Origin: Melastoma dodecandrum
Lineage: Eukaryota; Streptophyta; Magnoliopsida; Myrtales; Melastomataceae
Length of the DNA: 64,000 nucleotides
Assembly: GCA_029817715.1 (NCBI GenBank)
Contig: JARUPY010000164.1
Span: forward strand, 1,182,001-1,246,000
Direction of reading: 5' to 3'
Part shown: piece by piece, positions 48,550 to 60,489 of the stretch
How the letters are laid out: each line of letters begins with the position of its first letter
How positions within the stretch are numbered: position 1 is the stretch's first letter
Program-made: the position numbers and the translations under genes
The notes under the pieces: model-generated
What the model saw: only the letters and a program-made list of their open reading frames with translations
Databases searched by the model: none
Told to the model about the DNA's origin: nothing

Positions 48550-49060
48550 TAGGCAAAGGAGGAACGGTGCCATCGCTACTGGTTCCGTTGCGTTCACCAG
48601 GAAGTTCGCCACATGGGCCATATGTTTTAGTCTGTTTGTTGCGGCTACAATAGATATACTTCGAAAGCCATTCGATCATGAATTGATATTCATCCTCGTC
48701 ACCTCATTCTTTAGGGTCTTTTGCCAGGTGATCTTCGATGACTATTCCTAGTCGTTCCTTTTTCTCGAACTTGAAATCATTTGTCGCTTCAAGTAGTCTG
48801 GGAGGTGTTCCATAAGGATAACATCCTGTTATGAATGACACATCCGAGATCGTTATTGACACAGGCCCTTCTAGGAGGTAGAAACAGTTGGTGGTTATGT
48901 TCCACAATGATAAAAGTGTTGCAACGGATCGATGAATGCATCTTGCTGGTTCTGTTGGGACCTTAACTAGATGGTAGATCCCAATCATCTCCCACTTACT
49001 ACGTCGATGCTCGATCTATAAATTTATCCATCCAACGAACCTACCAATACCAGTAATTGG
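48550..49060 (-). pseudogene. Plant-mobile-domain-like (PMD) fragment
   Basis: The minus-strand frame at 48704-48988, extended upstream to about 49060, reads IGIYHLVKVPTEPARCIHRS, then LLSLWNITTNCFYLLEGPVS and ITISDVSFITGCYPYG. The arrangement of a small helix, then LW-P-T-F-L-GP-SITI-DV-FITGL resembles the plant mobile domain (aminotransferase-like, PF10536), found in MAIN-type proteins and in gypsy and MULE elements. After a stop at 48704 the frame continues (48458-48679, MIEWLSKYIYCSRNKQTKTY). It is broken and has no neighbours of its own. The assignment is from pattern memory only. Confidence 0.35.
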
Positions 49061-49980
49061 GAAACCTTACAGGCTTGCATCGCCGGAGTTAGGAGGTCGA
49101 CACAAATTACCTGGATTAAGGAAAATCTCTTTAGATCGACGAGGAGGTGATCAATGGACATGTGTTTATTGTCCGAAGTAGGGTTAAATGTGCCGCCTCT
49201 AAAAATGGGACCCCACGTGATCTACCCATGCTTTCTTGCCTCCTCCTCAGTGCGTTTGGCCAAGAATTCGATCACCTAACCACTAAACCTTTTAAAATAA
49301 ACTCCGGCTCCACTCAAATGTGGTTGTAAAATAACTGGGGTGTCATGGCTAGAGTGGGACCGAGTAGCTTCGTCTGACAAGAGAGAGATGATCCGACAAC
49401 AGCAGTTGATGAAAGAGAAAGCAAAAGGTAACCAATGAGAAAGCCACAGTGAACTTTATAGCAGATCAAGGAGAAAAGAAACGACACATCGTAGGAATGG
49501 GTCAAAATGTTGACATAGTAAACCGTCATTTTGGGCCCAAAGGTTGGAGCGTCGATTGTGGGCTTGCATCAAAGAGAGTCATTATCATTCCGGAAATAGA
49601 TGGAGCTTCAAAGCTAGGTACTACATTGAAGAAGGTCATCGAGACTCTTAGGATCGAAGCTATGATAGGAGTTCATCGAAGGAGGATATTTTGTCTATAT
49701 CGAAGAAGATGAAGACCACCCCTATTTGATGTCGTCGAAGATTACTTTCGGCAGAATAAACACGTGTTTAATGTGTCCAGGACGACGGTTACTTAGTCTT
49801 AGGTCTATAAATAAGTCGTCTTTTGTCAGACAAACACACATACAATCATTCTATAATTCTAAGGGGCTGCTTGATTGTCAACTTAACGGTAAGAAATCGT
49901 TTTATGTGTTGCAGTATGACTGTAAGTGTATTTCTTATATCCTAAAAAATTTCTTTGCTTTGATTTTACTGTTTGTTTTA
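49061..49980. other. Unassigned; possible LTR with TATA
   Basis: No supported gene. Near 49800 there is a TATA element (TAGGTCTATAAATAAGTCG) followed by a leader-like segment. It could be an LTR promoter or an upstream promoter of the VPS16 locus. The foldback element at 49981 separates it from that locus. Confidence 0.3.
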
Positions 49981-51232
49981 GGAAGCGGCTAACGGTATGT
50001 GCACGTAACCGTTACATTGTTTACTAAAATCGACTCTATTTTTAGTAAACTTTACTAAAAATCGACTATTTTTAGTAAACTTTACTAAAAATCGACTATT
50101 TTTAGTAAATTATTTAGTAAAAATTAGTATAGTGTTTAGTAAAGTTTACTAATTTTTCACTGTTCACAGTTAGTAAAGTTTACTAATTTGCGTTTAGTAA
50201 AGTTACCCGACAATTTTCAGTATATTTTATTAATCGTTTACGAAAATTATCGGTGATTTCCACATCTTTTTTAGTAACTTTAACTAAAATATCACTGTTC
50301 AAGTTTAGTAAATGGTTACTAAACTTTTTAGTAAATTTGTCATCCGATTTACTACTTGTAGTTTAGTAACTTTTACTAATTTTTTACTTTTCATTGTTAG
50401 TAAACTTTACTAATTTTATTTAGTAAAATTTCAGTGTTTAGTAATTTTTCCGGTTCGCTTTCGAACGAAATTAGTAACGATTTACTAATTTTTTACGGAA
50501 AATTAGTAAAATACTGTTGAACATAGTAAAATCGTTTGTAAATTACTAAAAATAATTTTTTTCGTAATGTTTTACTAATTTTTGAGCGAAATTTTCATGA
50601 AAATTTTGTAAATAGTTACTAAAATTTTTAGTAATTTACTAACCTAAACAGTACATTCCGAACCTAACTAATAACCTATGGTCATTGTGAAATTACTATT
50701 TTACTTCCGCGGTAAATCATTTTTAGTAATTTACAAACGATTTTATTATGTTCAATAGTATTTTACTAATTTTCCCTAAAAAATTAGTAAATCAAATTTC
50801 GTTCGAAAGCGAACCGGAAAAATTACTAAACATTGATATTTTACTAAATAAAATTAGTAAAGTTTACTAAAAATGAAGAGTAAAAAATTAGTAAAAGTTA
50901 CTAAACTACAACTAGTAAATCGAATGACAAATTTACTAAAAAGTTTAGGAACTATTTACTAAACTTGAACGGTGATATTTTAGTAAAAGTTGCTAAAAAA
51001 GATTGAAAATCACCGATAATTTTCGTAAACGGTTACTAAAATAATTTGAAAATTGTCGGGTAACTTTACTAAACGCAAATTAGTAAGCCTTACTAACTGT
51101 GAATAGTAAAAAATTAATAAACTTTACTAAACATTATACAAATTTTACTAAACAATTTTTTAAAAATAATCGAATTTTTGTAAAGTTTTTTAATAACAAA
51201 ATTGATTTTAGTAAATAACGTTAGCCGCTTCC
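49981..51232. mobile_element. Mutator-like foldback MITE with long inverted arms
   Basis: Left arm 49981-50559 and right arm 50715-51232 are inverted copies. Both begin GGAAGCGGCTAACG at the outer end and share internal landmarks (TTACCCGACAATTTTC, AAATTATCGGTGATT, TTTTTCCGGTTCGCTTTCGA). A non-repeated loop of about 155 bp separates them. The arms consist largely of iterated TTTACTAA/TTAGTAAA. The flanking 9-mers TTTGTTTTA (49972-49980) and TCTGTTTTA (51233-51241) match at 8 of 9 positions, the duplication size of Mutator-like elements. There is no transposase. It ends about 285 bp before the VPS16 start codon. Confidence 0.8.
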
Positions 51233-51517
51233 TCTGTTTTAATATTAGCAACCATATTTCTTCGATAACTTTTATCTCCATATTGCGACGTTTTCATTTC
51301 GCAGTAGAACGTCCCGTAATTTTTTAAAAAACTAGCATACTTGCGTAAAAACTAATGTACCTTCATTGTCTTTCCCTCCGTGGGAACTTTCCGATGGTGT
51401 CGATCGACGATACCAACGGATTCCCATCGAAACAGCGTCCATCCAGCGAAATCTCGTTCATCCCGTCGGAATCCCTAACTTTCTGGAAGCCGCCGTGGGT
51501 TGGGGGGGGGGGGAGCG

Positions 51518-54500
51518 ATGTCGAACGTGGCTGTGGCTACGGAATGGCAGCTCCTCTGCAATCGATACTTTAGGAAGCCGCTCCTCTACCGGATGCGTTG
51601 GAGACACATCGACCTTTCGCGCAACAAGGTAGCCGCGGCGCCCTTCGGAAGCCCCGTCGCCATCATCCTCGATGACTCCAAGATCGTCCAGCTTTACTCC
51701 GAGTCCGCCCTTCGGAAGCTCCGTATATTCTCCTCCTCCGGTACGCTTCTCGCCGAGACCGTGTGGAAGAACCCCGGGGGACGTCTCATAGGGATGTATT
51801 GGAGGGATGATCTTAACCTCGCGTGCCTCGTGCAAGATGGGACGGTGTATAGGTATAATATACGTGCGGAGCTAGTTGAGCCCAATGTTTCGTTCGGGAA
51901 GGAGTGCTTCGAGCAGAATGTTGTCGAGTGTATTATCTGGAGTAATAGTGCTGCATGCGTCCCTGAGGGAGGGATGGTCTTCTGTCTTGTGGATTTTAGG
52001 GATCCTCAGCCAAGTAAATTGGCAGAATTGGACTTGGAGTTGGAAGGGGATGTTTTATGCTTTGCGGTCATAGAGCCTAAGTATGTGATGTCTGGAAGTG
52101 TTGAGGTTTTGTTAGGGGTTGCAGAAGGCGGGATTGTTGTTGTAGAGGAGGATTCAGTGCAGAGAGTTAAAGACATCGGCGGGGAACCGCTGGGGGTGGT
52201 ATCAAAGCTATCAGTTTCGGGAGATGGCAAGTGGTTGGCTGCATTTACTGGTGATGGGCAGCTCCTGGTCATGCCGGCAGACTTCTCCGAAATTAAGTTT
52301 TCATGTAACTGTGAGGTAATCTTGTGGTTCCAGTCCTGTGGGTTTCTTTGGTTAAATTGTCCAAATTTTAAATAACTCTACTTGATAGTGCATTGGTTGT
52401 TGAATGAATTTTTCCACTTATTCAGCCTTGTTTTCATCTGACTTGTTATTCCTGGTATAGCCAATTTGAATTCATGTTGCTAGTGAAATGATTTTATGGT
52501 TTTTTCTGTTGGAACATCTCAGCTTTGCCTCCAGAGCAGATAGCATGGTGTGGGATGGACAGTGTTGTACTCTATTGGGATGACATGCTTTTAATGGTTG
52601 GCCCAATTGGAGAACCAGTTCGGTACTTATATGATGAACCGCTGGTTCTCATCCCTGAGTGTGATGGGGTGAGGATACTTTCCAACTCCAGTATGGAATT
52701 TCTGCAGAGAGTCCCTGATTCCACCGTATCTATCTTCAAAATTGGTAGCACATCCCCAGCAGCCTTTCTTTATGATGCATTGGATAATTTCGATCGGAGG
52801 AGTGCAAAGGTATGCATTTATTCTGTTTGCAAACAAAACTTCAATGCCTCGCCCTTCCTGCCCATTAAAATCGTATGTGCTTGATCTTGTATTCTTGCAT
52901 CTGGATGTTTGATGCAATGAATTGTACCATCTTCCAAATACTGATATCAGGATTCTTTGGGAAGGGGACAGCAGTCCCAGTGAAAAGAAATTCTGAAAAT
53001 TGGTTAGGAACGAATTTGCAATTATCATAACTTTGTAGGCTGATGAGAACTTCAGGCTGATTCACGCATCCTTGCTGGAGGCTGTTGAAGCATGTGTAGA
53101 TGCTGCAGGGCATGAGTTTGATCATTTCAGTCAGAGAACGCTGCTTAGAGCTGCCAGCAATGGGCAAGCCTTTTGCAGGTACGTGGACCATCTCTGAATT
53201 GTGTGAAAAGATTTTACTTGATAAATGTTGGAAAAGTTTGCTTCTTTCTCTAGCCCTATTGGGTGGAATTACTGCATCTATGGAAAATTCTTCACATCCT
53301 TCATTCTGTCATGCTTTTCTGGATTGTCTTGGCTACTCTCTTTAACTTTTATTTTTTTTGCTCCGGTAGTGCTATCCAGTTGGCTTTAACAGTCAATTTC
53401 AACGGGATCGTATACAAGAAATGTGTAAAACCTTGCGGATCTTAAATGCTGTTCGCAAACCTGAAGTTGGAATGCCTCTTAATATTAAGCAATAAAAGGT
53501 TAGCATTTTTACTGGTTGACATATTTTCTATCTAAATGTCTGTGCTGCTATTGTTTTCTCGTGTTTCCTTAATCTGATAAGTTCTTTTATTGTGGCTTGC
53601 TAAAAATATTGTTACTAATTAGAAAATTTATTTAGGTTCCTCTTCTTCTTAGCATTGGAGAGGAAGATACAGCTCTAATAAAGGCAACTGAAAGTGGTGA
53701 TGCGGATCTTGTTTATCTAGTTCTCTTTCACATATGGCAAAAGGTATTTCATTTTTGGTATATTATTTCCGGACTTGTAGTTTTGTTGGAAGGCACATGT
53801 TAATGAACTTATTAGATGAAAGTGTCCCCACATTCTTGCATTCTACTTAATCATCAGCACTATTCAGTTGACTTTTATCGAGGGCTTTTCGTATATAAAT
53901 CTATCTTCAGTAAGTTTATCTTGGAGGTTTTCATGATATCACAAAATCATGTCTATGGGCAATGGTCACAGATTAATTGCTTTGCAGAATTAGATTAATC
54001 AGCTTTACATATCAAGAAAATATGTCCTGTATTGACAACAGAAACCTGCTCTGGAGTGCTTTGGGATGATACAAGCAAGGCCTCTTGCTCGAGATTTGTT
54101 CAGTACTTATTCACGGTATGTCTTGTCCCATTTTCTCACATTGAATATGCACGTCCTTTCTTTTTTTAACTTTGCATTATGTTTCAAATTAGCTTTGGTG
54201 TACTCAACTGGTAACATAGTAAGAACTGAATTTTCTGGGGAATATACAAAAGTACTTTAGAAAGATGGAATAAGGTGTAGGAAATGGGTCTTCGGACCTT
54301 CCTTCTCCTGGTAACCAATTGAAGTGCATTTTAAGGAAAGCAAATGTTGAAGCCCCATATCTAAAAGCAGATATCATATGCATTACCATCTGGCAAGACT
54401 TCTTTTTAATGATAAGATGAAGAGCAGTATGCAGTGTTTTGTAACCATGTTCTCTCTTTGTCCGGTATTTCCAACGACATCTGGCCCCATGCCTTGTGTT

Positions 54501-56899
54501 TCAGATGTTATAAGCACAATTTTCTGAAGGATTTCTTTCTGTCAACCGGGCAACTTCAAGTGAGTTTTTATTTTGTTTAGTCCTTTAATTGATGACGGTT
54601 GCATTTCTTCAGCAAACAATCATTAATTATCCAAAGATATCAAGAGCTTATTTGGTGGATAATTCTTGAAGATTCTACCGGCTTGCAGTTGCTAATTCTT
54701 TCTTTTCCTCCGTGTCAAATCTGGAAAGTCTGTTTCACTTATGAAGAATAGTGCAATAATGATTATATTTCTTTTTGTGAAATCTCTCCTCCTTTGACAC
54801 GATCATATTGTGTTGATTTCTTTATGGTAAGATTGTGTAAACCTCTGCCCTTGCTACCCTCGATGAGATTTCAGCCCAAGCCATCAAATTCGGCTTGTTA
54901 AGGTCATCTTTCTGGATCTCTACCTATGCAAGCTAATACAATGAGATGATTAACTTGATCTCAATCTGTCACTTACATCGTATTTGTTGACCCGAGTCAT
55001 AAATTCCTTAACATGAGATAGATATCACTATTACTGTCATCTATATATTTCTTGTTTCTGAGGATTCATTCTGTTGTGCTTCTTTGTAGGATGTTGCATC
55101 CCTTTTGTGGAAAGAATCATGGGAATTTGGGAAAAATCCAATGGCGAGTAAAGGATCTCCACTTCATGGGCCACGAATAAAACTTATTGAGAAGGCTCAA
55201 AGTCTTTTTGCTGAAACTAAAGAACATAATTTTGAGTCAAAAGCAGCCGAGGAACATGCTAAATTGCTAAGGTCAGTTTACAAACTTTTAGACTAGAAAA
55301 GACAGATTATTGAGCACTTACTAAGCCAGGCCTGGAACTTCTAGTGCTTTTCGTCCAGATTGATAAAACTACTTTATTAAAGTTTTGTAGAAAAGAGAAT
55401 GAGTCATATTTATTATAGAAGTGAGGCTCTTGTAATATCTGAAAATAAGATATATACATGAGAGACCTAAGTGTGTTGGAAGATGACAATTCTTTTTTTT
55501 TTTTTGGTAGAAAGGATAGTTGCATTCAAAAGTAGGCGTTTAGCGGTCTTAGGTTACAGATCCAGAGGTGCATGGAATATCCTCATGCAATGTTTCCAAA
55601 ATGAATCCGGAGGAAACGCAAAAGATAGGTAATTGTCCTCCTGGCTGGAGCTGTCTTGGCTAGCTTGTCTGCAACCTTGTTTCGTCCCCTTGCTACATGG
55701 GATATTGACGATGCTTTGAAATCATATAACCGCAACCTGCATTCATCCAAAATAGTTTTAATCATGGAAGATGACAATTCTGTTTTAGTGAAACTGTTTC
55801 TTTTTCTAGTTGATTGGGCAGGGTTTGTTTCCAGAATTCAACATGAGTCAGAAGTGGCCACAAAACAGGCATCTTTGTTGATTCAAGTATCAGTGACACT
55901 ATTCACACATGCATAGTGCTTGGGAATCATAGAGCTGCAACAAAAGTCAGGACAGAATTCAAGGTGAGTATATTCCAGCTATTAGGACATGCATCATCTT
56001 TTTATGCTAATTCCATAACCACGAAAAAAAAATGATGGATAATTTACTGGAGACTTGCAAACAATACTTTCTCAGGTGTCTGAAAAGAGATGGTATTGGC
56101 TGAAAGTTTTTGCGCTAGCCACAATAAGTGATTGGGATGCCCTTGAGAAGTTCTCCAAGGAGAAACGACCACCAGTCGGTGAGTTCCTCAGAAATTGAAA
56201 TCGGGATCCTTATAATTACTTATTGTCTTTTCGTCCAAAAAAATGAAAAAGGTAGCAGAGCAAAAGGAAAGTGATTCTACAAATAGAATAAGAATCATGT
56301 TCTTGTATAGGGCACAGGGATATGGCACATGGGCTAAATCGGTGCTCTAAAAGATGACAATCAACAACTAATTCTATAATTGCTGTATGAAAAAAACTAT
56401 GCCGGGATACCTGATCTTCTTGTCATAATGTAATTCTGCCAATTGCAACATATTTCTTGTATCCATTGCTCACTACATTGATGCGGGTTCGAATGGGATT
56501 ATTTGACATCTGAAGAGGACTGCTAATCTGTTGGCATGCTGATTCCTTACGATATCTTTTTAACAGGGTATCGCCCATTCGTGGAAGCTTGTACTGAGGC
56601 AGACGAGAAGGGTAAAGCTCTGAAGTATATTCCAAAGCTTGCAGATCCCCGAGAAAGGGCCGAGGTTGTCTAAGTTTTTCGTAAATAATTGATTTGTTAT
56701 AGAGGGTGGCTGTACTACTTCGAGGGACTTTGACTAACCCTGACATCGTTTTATCCCATGATAGGCTTATGCACGGATAGGCATGGCTAAGGAGGCTACT
56801 GATGCTGCTTCTCAGGCCAAAGACGGAGAGCTTCTTGGTCGGCTGAAGCTAACCTTTACTCAGAATGCAGCTGCTTCATCAATATTTGATACTCTTTGA
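51518..56899 (+). pseudogene. VPS16: VPS16 (VACUOLELESS1) locus, apparently broken
   Basis: VPS16 is a core subunit of the HOPS and CORVET tethering complexes at vacuoles and endosomes. Exons by homology: 51518-52315, 52523-52809, 53039-53178, 53393-53498, 53636-53743, 54042-54115, 54505-54559, 55090-55271, 55835-55963, 56076-56178, 56567-56664, 56765-56899. The start MSNVAVATEWQLLCNRYFRK, the LPPEQIAWCGMDSV block and the end ASSIFDTL all fit the plant family. An upstream TTG reading is not needed. Defects: exon 4 ends NIKQ-stop-K with TAA where QYK is expected. About 100 residues between that K and VPLLLSIGEED are missing, the intron there being only 137 bp. Exon 9 is one base short (129 instead of 130). 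Exon 1 ends in phase 0 but exon 2 needs phase 1. It is either a pseudogene or, in part, a faulty assembly. Confidence 0.85.
55477..55781 (-). mobile_element. 5'-truncated LINE insertion with 17-bp target duplication
   Basis: TGGAAGATGACAATTCT occurs at 55477-55493 and 55765-55781. Between them lie 271 bp that begin on the plus strand with a run of T (55494-55505), the poly(A) tail of a minus-strand insertion. The minus frame at 55583-55777 contains IKTILDECRLRLYDFKASSI and HVARGRNKVADKLAK, the end of the RNase H domain found in plant LINE proteins. It lies in intron 8 of the VPS16 locus. Confidence 0.85.
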
Positions 56900-57835
56900 G
56901 ACAGATTGTCCTTTCAAGGCGTCTCATAGTATCTGCTCCCCTCCGGACCTGGGTGAGGATCAATATGTATGTGCATCCCGTGCTTCTCTGTTCACTGGAT
57001 GAATTATACCAAAGGAAACACTGAAATCTGTTGCCTTCTTCGCAATCATCTCTGGTGACATCATTAGCACCGCATTCTCAGGCAGAATCTGGACTGATTG
57101 TATCGTTCCTGTGATGTCGGTGCTTTGCCTGATTTGGTTTTGCGGATTGTGCTGATTCGTGTGGTTGTTCTGCTTATTGACTACTTTTTTTTTTGTTTTA
57201 TTTTTTTGGAAAGAGAAATATCCTTTGGTTCTGTAGATTATCGGGGTAAACGGATGAGATTCTTGGGTGGGAGGTGTATATGTAAAATTAAATGATATCT
57301 CAGGAAAGCGACGGACGTGATTTTGTTGCTGAGAATTGTCTCGTTCTTTTATTTCAAATGTAAGCAGTTCACTTAGGTGGAGGAGAATTTCTCGGATCAG
57401 AAGGTCTGCTCAACTCAGCTGCCGTCTTTCCTTGGGATTTATGGGCATTGACGGATCTGCATTCAAGCAGGATGCTTGAAACTTTTCTTGGTTACATGAA
57501 TAGCCAAGGCAGGTCACTTCAATTTTTGCATGGTTATGCATTTGTCACGAGACTTGGGTGTTCTTAAGGATGCCATCTGTAAGAAGACAGTATTATAAAC
57601 GAGCAAATCAGGGAGGACCATACCAGAGCAAGGAGCTCTGATCAACCAAGAAAACAGCTCAAAACATTTAATCGAAACGAGCTTGTAATGGTCAATGCAA
57701 TCCAAGAACAAAATTCCAATATCAGCTACACCAACAGGAAAAAATGCATCAACCAGTTCGATTTTCCACTTTCCATAATTCGGTACCTGCTACTGGGACA
57801 AACCAGTTCCAGAATGAGAAGAAAATGTAACCAAG

Positions 57836-59294
<1,459 letters not shown>

Positions 59295-59358
59295 GTCCAA
59301 TGGAACCGCGAGGAGGACGAAAAGAATGAAAATGGCGGCTCGGAGACCGAGCTGGGGA

Positions 59359-59486
59359 TTAGGGTTTGTTCCTTTTTGGGTGAGAAAAGGGGAAGCGGAA
59401 GAGAACCCTAATTTGGGTTGGGCTTTTGGGCCTACTTTTATTGGGCTTGAAGATTGGGTTGCTCGTGTTACTGGGCTTTAGCCCAA
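59359..59486 (-). promoter_or_regulatory. Ribosomal-protein-type promoter: telo-boxes and site II
   Basis: Telo-box sequences AAACCCTAA (minus strand, 59359-59367) and AACCCTAA (plus strand, 59404-59411) lie just upstream of the L18a start codon. Further upstream are TGGGCT (59419-59424), TGGGCC (59427-59432), TGGGCT (59442-59447 and 59472-59477) and AGCCCA (59480-59485). This telo-box plus site II arrangement is the known signature of plant ribosomal protein promoters, bound by TCP-type factors at site II. Confidence 0.85.
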
Positions 59487-59959
59487 TATGAGCAAATGTG
59501 GTAAGCTATCTTTACGGTGCAGGAAAATGCGTTGAAATTTTTATATCAGTTTGATTGAAGAATGGTTAAAATGGCATATGCTCCTTTTTTTTTTTCAGAC
59601 CCAAGCTATTGACCACGGAAAGTTAATTTTATTTTAGAAAAGGAAGAAACTCAATGATTCACTAAATCAATTCGAGTAAAATATGTTATTCGATTTTTTC
59701 TATATAAAAATAGCCTTACGTACGATTTGATAAATCTATTGAAAACAAGGATATAGTAATTTGCTGTTAATAATTTTATTCTTTTTGAGGTGTTATGCTG
59801 TCGTTCATGAAATAAGATGTAAGCATTTAATGGTTGAAATTACAAATGAAATAATCTCTTTCCTTTTCTCTTCGGTTAACATTGGAACAGTTGATTTGAT
59901 TTTGATTCCCAAGGCAAAAAACCGAGGGTGCCCCCATCATCATCATCCCCACCTCCTCC
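59487..59959. other. AT-rich spacer between divergent promoters
   Basis: Separates the L18a promoter from the TATA region at 59960. No gene or repeat was recognised. Confidence 0.5.
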
Positions 59960-60489
59960 TATTTAACACACACCGATTGGCACCAACACTCACGGAGACA
60001 ATACACACAGCCACACACCCACTTCCTCTCCCTGTTCGTCTTGTTGCCATTCCTTTGTGCGTTAAATCATCCTCTGGCCGACACTCTGCCTTCCCCTGTT
60101 TTTCCTTCATTCCTTTTCTTTTACTGGGTAAGTTCCTCCCCTATTTTTCTGTCAGATCTGTTCGTGTGTGTTGAAGATCTGTTCGATCCCTCTCCGGGGC
60201 TTGTTCTCATTTCGTGTTTGAACCACACGCTTTCAAAAAAATTAAATCTTTTCGTAGTTTTCATTAAGAAAACCAAAAAATGAGGAAGAAGAAGAAGAAG
60301 AATCTTGTATTGGGAATTCGGGGCTTTCTGTGCATCGTTCGTTGGTGGGTTTATGTTCCTTGGATCCGTGATGATTAGACGGTTATTGTTACGAATCTCT
60401 TGATCCGGATGGAAATCTCCTTTTTTTTGTTTGACGCGTTTTGTATGTACGCAGGAGGGATAGAGACATAGGTGCCAGGAACAGAAAGA
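59960..60489 (+). promoter_or_regulatory. TATA element, leader and 5'UTR intron of the 60490 gene
   Basis: TATTTAA at 59960-59966 lies in a CT-rich context (CCTCCTCC before it) suited to a core promoter. A CT-rich leader follows. GGTAAGT at 60129 and a T-rich tract ending TACGCAG at 60454 define a 5'UTR intron, 60130-60454. The coding start is 35 bases after the acceptor. 5'UTR introns often raise expression in plants. Confidence 0.6.

Noticed and set aside
50000..51200. CRISPR-like or satellite array
   Set aside because: The TTTACTAA words have no fixed spacing, and the whole is one inverted repeat with defined ends, in a plant nuclear setting.
51500..51517. Upstream in-frame extension of VPS16 (MGGGGA...)
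   Set aside because: It would begin with TTG within a G-run; plant VPS16 proteins begin at the MSNV/MANV position, so ATG at 51518 was used.
53355..53392. Earlier acceptor for VPS16 exon 4 (after GGTAG at 53369)
   Set aside because: It would add a segment with no counterpart in VPS16 and spoil the phase; the acceptor at 53392 restores SQFQRDRIQEM.
60472..60489. Upstream GTG start for the acidic membrane protein
   Set aside because: GTG is not a usual start in plant nuclear genes; the MFKLSPR start at 60490 fits the family and directly precedes the basic and membrane segments.
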